This document shows, piece by piece, positions 7,630 through 13,315 of a DNA stretch of 13,315 nucleotides. Below the pieces are notes generated by a model. The model was not told the DNA's origin. It saw nothing but the letters and a program-made list of their open reading frames with translations, and made no database searches. Position 1 is the first letter of the stretch, and each line of letters opens with the position of its first letter. This stretch comes from Dimargaris cristalligena (lineage: Eukaryota; Kickxellomycota; Dimargaritomycetes; Dimargaritales; Dimargaritaceae): the NCBI GenBank assembly GCA_027576995.1, contig JANBQC010000695.1, positions 1 to 13,315 on the forward strand, read 5' to 3'. The translations under genes and the position numbers were made by a program.

Positions 7630-9813
7630 ATGACGCAATATATCCCCTTTTCCAAGAGGCACTGCACCTGCTCCTCTTCTAGAAGCTGCCACTCAGACCC
7701 GTCGCCCTCTCTCGCCGCCAAGGCACGATACAGCAACCCCAAGCTCAGCACCCCAGCACCTGACTTGCCCACTCCGTCGACGTGTCTGGCCCACAGCTCC
7801 GCCGCCCGCCTAGAAATCGAAAAGGTAGCTAAGCTTATTCTAGCTTCCAAACGCTGCGTCGTGGTCAGTGGCGCGGGTATTTCGTGTAGTGCCGGTATCC
7901 CGGACTTCCGCTCCTCCTCGGGCCTCTTCAGTACCCTCAAAGAACAGCACGGGAATCATATTAACCAAGGCCGGGACCTTTTCGATGCCCAGTTGTTCAA
8001 CAGCGAAACCACCACCCGTATTTTCCATCAGTTTATCGGTCAGTTCAAGCAGTCCATCGAGAATGTCCAGCCTACTCCTACCCACCAGTTCCTGTCCTGG
8101 CTACACTCCCAGGGTCGCCTGACTCGCTGGTACACCCAGAACATCGACGGCCTCGAGGCTAAAACCGGCCTATCGGTTCTGGGCCAACTCCGGGCGAAGC
8201 CATCCCTCGAAAAGGCCCCCGTGGGTCAGGACGAACTCGACTACTTTCGTTTCACTCCCTCCGATGACTTGTACCCGGACCCGACCCAGCGGACGCTGCC
8301 CTCTCGTCCGGCCCGCAGCCTTTCCCCCGAATCACTCACCTCCTCCGATGACGGCTCAGCCCCCGCTAGCCCCCAACCCACCTCCACCCCTCTTAGTTCC
8401 CGGATCGCCACCCCTATGGGGTATCCTAGCCCTTGCACCCCATCGCGCATCTCCCGTGACCATAAATCCACCGTGGTGCCCCTGCACGGCGATTTGGACC
8501 AACTGGTTTGTCCGCTATGCTCCACCTATTACCCCTTCACCCCGGCGTTCTTCTCGAGCTACCAACAGGGTGAAGCTCCCATCTGTCCCCACTGCGCTAA
8601 ACTGAATGACAATCGCCTGGAAGCCGGCCGGCGGCCTATTAGTGTCGGCAAACTACGCCCTAATATCGTACTCTACAACGAGCCCCATCCATCCGGTGAA
8701 CTCATTGCCAAGGTCATGAACACCGACGTGCGCCTCAAACCCGACCTACTGCTTATTTTAGGCACCCGGCTTAACGTTCACGGATGCAAAGCCTTGGTGA
8801 AGGCCATGGCGCGTACCGTGCGGCAGCAGAAACACGGGAAGATCATCATGGTGAATTTGGACCCTATTCAGAGTAAAGAATGGGATGACCTGATTGATAT
8901 CCAGGTTTTGGGACCCGCCGATGATTTGATCCGCGATATCATTCGCGTACGCGATTCGCAAACTTGCCTCACCCAGTTTTGGGGATCGTCCCACGAAGAT
9001 CCATTCCACTCCGGCAAACCTCCGGCGTCCTCGCCCATTACCGACCCGGATACGGCGTCACGACCTGCCCCCACCAAGCGCGCGGCGGTCAAGCGAAACC
9101 GTAGTGCCACCCCAACCCCCGCCCCATCGGATGTCGAGACGCCGCCTAGTGTCGCTAGTCAGCCCTTACCCAAGCTGAAGCGGACTCAGTCCCACACCGA
9201 ACGACCCGTCCAGCGTCGTACCAGAGCACCAGTTGATTCTGCGGCGACCAGTTCGGCTGCGCCTCGGACTTCGCGCCGGGCCGCTGGTCGCTCTCAATCA
9301 GTCGATAGCCAGTCGACTGTATCGAGTGACCAAGATGAGTTGCCCCCGCGACCCGCTAAGCGGCAGCGTAAGGCCTCGATCCCCACCGTTCAGCCATTGG
9401 TACTCAACAATGTCAATCAGACCTCCCAACCTACCCACGCTTCACCCAAAATGGAGATATCAGCCCTGCTTTCGAATGAGCCCTGCGAGTCCATACCTCT
9501 TATGTGCCTATCCACTGCGTTACCACTATCTCCCAAGCGCCCTGTCACTGTTCCTTCAACATCGGCGTCGCTTGCCTTGCCACCCGCCCCCATGACCCAA
9601 TTTTTCAAGGCAACCAAGCCATCCGGTCTGCGGGCCCAGTCCAAGGGAGGCCGATCCAGTGGCCAGCCCAAGAAATTCAATTCCCCATTAATCTTGGGGA
9701 ATACAGAATTGACCAAAACTATCCCTTTGACTTCGAAACTACCACCCATGCCGGCCACTTCCAATGCCCGGATAACAAGGAGTAGCTCCCGTCTTGCAAC
9801 TTCTGTTCACTAG
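7630..9813 (+). CDS. Sir2-family NAD-dependent protein deacetylase, Hst3/Hst4-like
   Basis: A 727-residue sirtuin; I take ATG 7630, the first in-frame ATG after the TAA at 7588. Seen: NAD-binding GAGISCSAGIPDFRS (81-95), QNID (170-173), catalytic His286 in VPLHGDL, zinc ligands CPLC (294-297) and CPHC (319-322), LRPNIVLYNEP (342-352), ILGTRLNVHG (376-385) and VNLDP (408-412). The RPNIVLY-type block and the KEWD segment are typical of fungal Hst3/Hst4, nuclear enzymes that remove acetyl from histone H3 K56 using NAD+. Unusual: about 100 low-complexity residues (roughly 182-280) precede the catalytic His; Arg380 stands where most sirtuins have Ser (GTS); Asn350 replaces Gly of the usual GE. A disordered tail (about 457-727) has basic clusters (RPAKRQRK) suggesting nuclear import, TP motifs (494-507) and a PCNA-box-like APMTQFFK (653-660). 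No intron is apparent. Far GC-richer than its surroundings. Hst3/4 assignment is inferred from motifs. Confidence 0.92.
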   Translation: MTQYIPFSKRHCTCSSSRSCHSDPSPSLAAKARYSNPKLSTPAPDLPTPSTCLAHSSAARLEIEKVAKLILASKRCVVVSGAGISCSAGIPDFRSSSGLFSTLKEQHGNHINQGRDLFDAQLFNSETTTRIFHQFIGQFKQSIENVQPTPTHQFLSWLHSQGRLTRWYTQNIDGLEAKTGLSVLGQLRAKPSLEKAPVGQDELDYFRFTPSDDLYPDPTQRTLPSRPARSLSPESLTSSDDGSAPASPQPTSTPLSSRIATPMGYPSPCTPSRISRDHKSTVVPLHGDLDQLVCPLCSTYYPFTPAFFSSYQQGEAPICPHCAKLNDNRLEAGRRPISVGKLRPNIVLYNEPHPSGELIAKVMNTDVRLKPDLLLILGTRLNVHGCKALVKAMARTVRQQKHGKIIMVNLDPIQSKEWDDLIDIQVLGPADDLIRDIIRVRDSQTCLTQFWGSSHEDPFHSGKPPASSPITDPDTASRPAPTKRAAVKRNRSATPTPAPSDVETPPSVASQPLPKLKRTQSHTERPVQRRTRAPVDSAATSSAAPRTSRRAAGRSQSVDSQSTVSSDQDELPPRPAKRQRKASIPTVQPLVLNNVNQTSQPTHASPKMEISALLSNEPCESIPLMCLSTALPLSPKRPVTVPSTSASLALPPAPMTQFFKATKPSGLRAQSKGGRSSGQPKKFNSPLILGNTELTKTIPLTSKLPPMPATSNARITRSSSRLATSVH

Positions 9814-9900
9814 CCCCATCATTTGCTTTGCCTGATGCTTTTTTATATATCTTTCTATAGTTTTTTTCAGTAATAGCCTAACTCTGGTTTCTTTCTACTA
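9814..9900 (+). terminator. Probable 3' end region of the sirtuin transcript
   Basis: The base composition falls abruptly after the stop codon. TTTTTTATATAT (about 9839-9850) followed by T-rich tracts resembles a fungal cleavage/polyadenylation region with a TATATA efficiency element. No canonical AATAAA is seen close by. Confidence 0.35.
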
Positions 9901-11338
9901 TTTAGAAAGCCATTCCCTTTCTGTACTGTTTTTATTTATATTTTTGCTCGCCCCCCCTGTACTCTAATCCTCGTGAATAATTGAACTAGAATTAAAAATA
10001 ATTTGCCATGGTGCACATTAGTCATGTTGAAAAATACTCTACTATGTACTGGTGATAATACACTTGCCCGGTATCGCCCAGCCCTAGCGTATAGACCCGC
10101 ACCGGTGCCATATCGACGTGAATTGTTGGGTTGTTTATATGGTGTGTCTAATGAATGACAGCTAGTCAGAGCGATGGCTAAGGCTGATAATTCAACTAAT
10201 GCTATTAATATCGCGTGGGATTAACAAGAAAATGGTAATTTCGTCAGTCAAACGGTATATGTGAAATATAAAGGGATTGTGGGTCCTGGATCTTAAACCT
10301 GGTGGTGGTGTATTACCGAGTTAACGTGCGAAATTGGTCTTAACATAGGGCACACAACAAGCACAACTCGTAGCTGGCGACTGTATAAGAAGTATGGCGC
10401 ATGAGGAATTGCCATGCAAGCAATCCAACCCAAGCCGCTTTACGACTTTCCTCTTATTCTTCATTGAGCAAGACTTTCCGAATTAACGATATTTACTCAC
10501 TTTATGAGTCCATTAACATCCCGGTCGCAACCTTAACTAAATGCCACGCCTCCCTCCCTCATACGGTATGCACCTAAAGTAATGTGGGCATAATGGCGAC
10601 GGAAATTGCAAATACATGTATGGGATTTGACTAAGGGCCCCAGTGATCTCAGCATCAGATTACATCATAACGCCACTTTATATCCTCCAGCCCACCTTTA
10701 GGAATTTCGACCTGAAGTTACCTCTTATGTCATACTGGGGAGCCATCTAATAGCCTTACCTTAGACGTTTGTTTCAGGATTACTGATGTCCCTTGTCTAT
10801 TTTCATCTATACTCTCTATATCATGACCGCAAGCTGCTAGACACTCGGATTTATAATGTCGCTATGATCCTCATAGAAATACGGTATTACCCTCCCCTTA
10901 TAAGAAAGGATTCCACTAGTACTCATCCACTCTGCCGCACGATAAGGGCCTTTGTCAATCATTACCCCTTCAATTTACAATACACTTATATCCCTTCATA
11001 GTCATACCCAATATCAGTGATTAGAATAACCAGCCTAGCTTGAGTCTTTAAGTACCCCAGATATTATACAATTCGTAAACCAATGGCCTGCTGAACTAGA
11101 AAATATTCGATATCTAAGTATAGTAATGTCAGGTTCAAGCTTAGTTATAGAACTGAAGGGCTTTCAGAGAATATGGCCAAAATTCAGCCCGGTTTTGTAA
11201 GAGTTCAAATGATATGGACACCAAAATAAGCGGGATATTTGATACGTATCGAGCCTGTGGGGCTGTGGGGGTACGGGGTTATTGTGGGGATCTCGGGAGA
11301 AACGAGGGTACAGGAGGCGGAAGGGTTTCTTACCGCCA
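9901..11338. other. Long AT-rich intergenic region, no gene recognised
   Basis: No open frame here has recognisable content. The best (10786-11001 on +, 71 codons; 11164-11403 on -, 79 codons with a hydrophobic start) are the length expected by chance and show no domain. No tRNA, array or second copy of the window's repeats was found. The minus-strand 79-codon frame overlaps the end of a possible LTR. Confidence 0.4.
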
Positions 11339-11342
11339 ATAT

Positions 11343-11735
11343 TGATGATAAATACTAATAAAAACACTAATAAAAGAAGAACGCGGGAGAAGCAACTAAA
11401 CACTAGTACTGGACAGTACTCAACGAGACTCGAGGATACACTGGTCTGATTTATTCATGATTTGGTGATTCTGCTGGTATTTATACCGTAAGAGCGAGTG
11501 TAAGTGTTACCAAATATATGATGATAATGGTTTAGGTGGCTCAGAATGAGCAATCCGAGTACAATCTGTTATCGGATTGATGATCCAGCGGAAATGGCAA
11601 ACCGACCAGAGTTATAGTTGTGCCGCGAAAACCAGGGTGAGATTTGGCTATTGTCTTCGTATTCGATATATCAATAAAGCACACTATGTGTAGCGGTAAT
11701 GATTGATAACGGATCTCCAGGGTAGACATGTTTCA
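11343..11735 (-). mobile_element. Possible solo LTR (family F)
   Basis: A 393-bp unit with TG...CA ends is flanked by ATAT on both sides (11339-11342 and 11736-11739), the same duplication length as the well-supported LTR at 11953. On the minus strand TATAAATACC (11476-11485) is followed 21 bp later by AATAAA (11450-11455), the layout shared with families A and D. Against it: the inverted termini match for only 3 bp (TGA), ATAT is a weak duplication in AT-rich DNA, and no second copy is present. On the minus strand TGGCGGTAAG follows the end, which could be mistaken for a primer-binding site. Confidence 0.3.
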
Positions 11736-11855
11736 ATATTCATTTTTAAATAATCGTTATTGACTCGTCAAACGAATATTCCTTACAAGACAACTGAGCC
11801 TTTCCCCTATACAAAATGTAAATAAAATAAGCAAACCCACTTTCATTATTGGGTG

Positions 11856-11868
11856 AAAAATACAAAAA
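11856..11868 (-). terminator. RNA polymerase III terminator of tRNA-Thr
   Basis: On the minus strand a T5 run (11864-11868) starts 5 nt after the tRNA 3' end. A second T5 run lies at 11856-11860. Confidence 0.75.
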
Positions 11869-11872
11869 GTAT

Positions 11873-11945
11873 TGCCTATTTCCAGAATCGAACTGAAGAC
11901 CTTCTGCTTACTAGGCAGACGCTCTGCCAACTGAGCCAAACAGGC
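11873..11945 (-). tRNA. tRNA-Thr (anticodon AGT)
   Basis: The minus strand gives a complete 73-nt cloverleaf. The acceptor stem GCCTGTT pairs with AATAGGC (one G-U pair), with discriminator A. The D stem is GCTC/GAGC. The anticodon stem TCTGC/GCAGA carries loop CTAGTAA with AGT as anticodon (A34 expected to become inosine). The T stem TTCAG/CTGGA carries TTCGATT. A-box (TGGCTCAGTTGGC) and B-box (GTTCGATTC) sequences are present. No intron and no encoded CCA. It decodes ACU/ACC. A solo LTR ends only 7 bp upstream of its mature 5' end, so part of its initiation region is LTR-derived. Confidence 0.93.
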
Positions 11946-11952
11946 ATCTTAC

Positions 11953-12372
11953 TGTTGTGGTGTGGCAGAGCGACTAATATAATAATAGGCGAAAATGCCT
12001 TATTGTCAAAAGATATAGTAAAATCGGACTCAAGATAACTGTAGGCAAAACTGCCGGTACAGTTCAGAAGAATGAAAAAAGAGATATTTTATTAAAAGTT
12101 GCGATTCTTGGAGGTATTTATACTTAGGAGGTGGTTGAAGTTCAACCTACATGGTATTACTGCTTGAATTGATAAATAATGACGAGTTTACGAATATATC
12201 TGGCTAATGATGATATCAAATATAAATGCGAATGATATTTGATGTATTTCTCACTTGCTATGATATTGCAAGGCTATAAAATAATAAATCAGAACTTCGT
12301 TGATAAAAGGATATATGTGATTAATCAGGGAATACTATGGTTAACTAAGTGGTCTCAGGTCCTACCACAACA
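11953..12372 (-). mobile_element. Solo LTR, family A, copy 3, inserted upstream of tRNA-Thr
   Basis: A 420-bp LTR with perfect 8-bp inverted ends, TGTTGTGG...CCACAACA, flanked by a perfect 4-bp target duplication TTAC (11949-11952 and 12373-12376). On the minus strand TATAAATACC (12113-12122) is followed 20 bp later by AATAAA (12088-12093), giving U3, R and U5 of ordinary proportions. It aligns along its length with 3082-3537 in opposite orientation, including 48 identical bases. Its 3' end points at the tRNA-Thr gene. The intact duplication with no internal region identifies it as a solo LTR. Confidence 0.88.
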
Positions 12373-12580
12373 TTACTTTTGTTTGCTTCATTTATATGTA
12401 CCCAACCTTTTGGCTACTCGTTTTCGAACCGTTCACGACTATCCATCCATCGATTTTGACCCTTCGGGCACCCACAAGACTGCCCGAAACGACGCCCCGA
12501 CTGTCCGACCCATCCACTAGAATGATGATTATGTGGATACCCCGACGATCTGTTGAACATTCCGCTGATTCTGTGAACAT
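12373..12580. other. Spacer between solo LTR and gag-like remnant
   Basis: Mixed composition, GC-richer than the repeat zone. Short overlapping open frames on both strands show no motif. It may be the 5' part of the element whose gag remnant follows, but no LTR end or primer-binding site is recognised here. Confidence 0.35.
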
Positions 12581-12624
12581 TTCGAAATTCGCATCTCAGA
12601 TCTGAGATCTCATTCGAATTTCGA
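12581..12624. repeat. Compound palindrome
   Basis: A perfect 16-bp palindrome ATCTCAGATCTGAGAT (12593-12608) is enclosed by 11-bp inverted arms TTCGAAATTCG (12581-12591) and CGAATTTCGAA (12614-12624). It sits 60 bp upstream of the gag-like start codon. It could be a protein-binding site or a structured leader; no known site is recognised. Confidence 0.7.
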
Positions 12625-12683
12625 ACTTGGCCCTGGCGATTTTGACCACGTTGCTACCGTATGACCATGACGACCGGCCCACT

Positions 12684-13315
12684 ATGCCGCCCACTCGAAC
12701 TGGTGCTAGTGCTAGAGCCGAGCTTGAGAAAAGATTAGAAGTTCTGGAAAGAGAGGCCGCTGAAAATCGAGTACTCCAGGCTGAGCTTATCTCTTGCCAA
12801 AAGGCTCTGCAGGAGTCCCAGGCCACTGTTGCCTAACTCCAAGCTAAGTTAGCCACCCAATCAGTTACCCCCAGCTGCCCCCAGACCAACTCCCAGCCCA
12901 CCCCCCAGCCCGGCCCCCAGAACTCCCCCAGGATCCCCCCCAATGGCTCCTATGCCCGGACCTCCCAATGAGGACACCAGGTGAACCTAGGCAAGCCTGT
13001 TCCTGCCCCCCCAGCCAAGGCCCAGCATCACTATGAGACGGCCACCAGGATGTTTATTCCAGACTCTGGCCCCCAGGGTTTTGAATATGTGGTCATCCCC
13101 CGAAACCACCACCTAACCCATACTGAAGTATGTAAGAGCCTTTGTATCCTTAGGGTAGATGCTTCCAGATTACTGGATGTCACCTTTCCATCCACCAGCA
13201 GTATTCCCCCAAGCTTAAGGAGCTTATGTCCTTAGCTAAAGTCCCCACTGAGGCTAGGTTTGACCTCCTTGACCCCTCCCACTTGGCTGACCCTGATCTG
13301 GCCAACCTGCCCCTC
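12684..13315 (+). pseudogene. Broken retroelement gag-like gene, runs off the window
   Basis: From ATG 12684 one frame encodes a charged heptad-like coiled coil (about residues 9-60), a Pro/Gln-rich linker, then a more globular segment with YVVIPRNHHLTH. It is broken by TAA at 12834 and TGA at 12969. Near 13180-13200 the coding sense moves to another frame, which continues with KLKELMSLAKVPTEARFDLL to the end of the window. Both stops differ from a sense codon (CAA or CGA) by one C-to-T change. Coiled coil plus a Pro/Gln-rich linker beside LTRs suggests a gag or ORF1 protein, but no zinc knuckle or named domain is visible, so identity is inferred. The element continues beyond the window. Confidence 0.5.

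Noticed and set aside
7536..7940. 134-codon minus-strand open frame overlapping the sirtuin start
   Set aside because: It lies opposite the GC-rich sirtuin gene, has no recognisable motif and is explained as its antisense shadow. Other frames at 8241-8525, 8758-9110 and 9417-9764 are the same kind of shadow.
10136..10152. TGTTGGGTTG as another family D LTR start
   Set aside because: Only the first seven bases resemble 1821 and the similarity does not continue.
11319..11338. Primer-binding site (TGGCGGTAAG on the minus strand) next to the possible LTR at 11343
   Set aside because: No tRNA 3' end that I can name matches it, and no retroelement coding follows. Identical ATAT flanks argue for a solo LTR instead.
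11164..11403. Small secreted or membrane protein on the minus strand
   Set aside because: It has a hydrophobic start but no other protein-like feature, a length expected by chance, and overlaps the end of a possible LTR.
11757..11939. Minus-strand open frame of 60 codons
   Set aside because: Its first part is the tRNA-Thr gene read as protein.

Overview
The window looks like a piece of a fungal nuclear genome: one GC-rich, intron-less protein gene sits in AT-rich, repeat-laden DNA with single tRNA genes, much as in compact fungal genomes. The protein is a sirtuin of the fungal Hst3/Hst4 type. An early-diverging (zygomycete-grade) fungus is my guess from base composition, gene style and repeat content; no marker here proves the lineage.

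Left part (1-4730): a graveyard of LTR-type repeats around a tRNA-Asp gene. Two copies of one family (B, about 550-560 bp) lie at 425-987 and 3637-4185. One full-length copy (3082-3537) and one truncated copy (3543-3636) of a second family (A) lie side by side. Two further LTR-like units (1821-2596 and 2608-3083) are defined by TG...CA termini only. A shorter dispersed repeat (C) occurs at 1270-1405 and 4590-4729. No intact transposase, integrase or reverse transcriptase gene is present.

Middle (4730-7629): unique DNA with no convincing gene. It has a marked strand asymmetry. The + strand is purine-rich at about 5370-5880 and pyrimidine-rich from about 6120 to 7620, running up to the sirtuin start. 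The asymmetry itself keeps several frames free of stops, so the open frames there are not good gene evidence.

Sirtuin gene (7630-9813, +): 727 residues with NAD-binding, catalytic-His and zinc-ribbon motifs, a roughly 100-residue disordered insert inside the catalytic domain, and a roughly 270-residue basic/Ser-Pro-rich tail with a PCNA-box-like motif. By family it should deacetylate nuclear histones, H3K56ac being the classical Hst3/4 substrate.

Right part (9814-13315): about 1.5 kb of empty AT-rich DNA, a possible LTR (11343-11735), a tRNA-Thr gene, and a family A solo LTR (11953-12372) inserted 8 bp from the mature tRNA 5' end with a perfect 4-bp target duplication. This copy is inverted relative to 3082-3537. 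The window ends in a broken gag-like coding region with two in-frame stops and a frameshift.

The main theme beyond the sirtuin is a set of LTRs sharing one promoter layout (TATAAATA box, then AATAAA about 20 bp later). Two of them lie within 20 bp upstream of tRNA genes, as expected of elements that target RNA polymerase III initiation sites.
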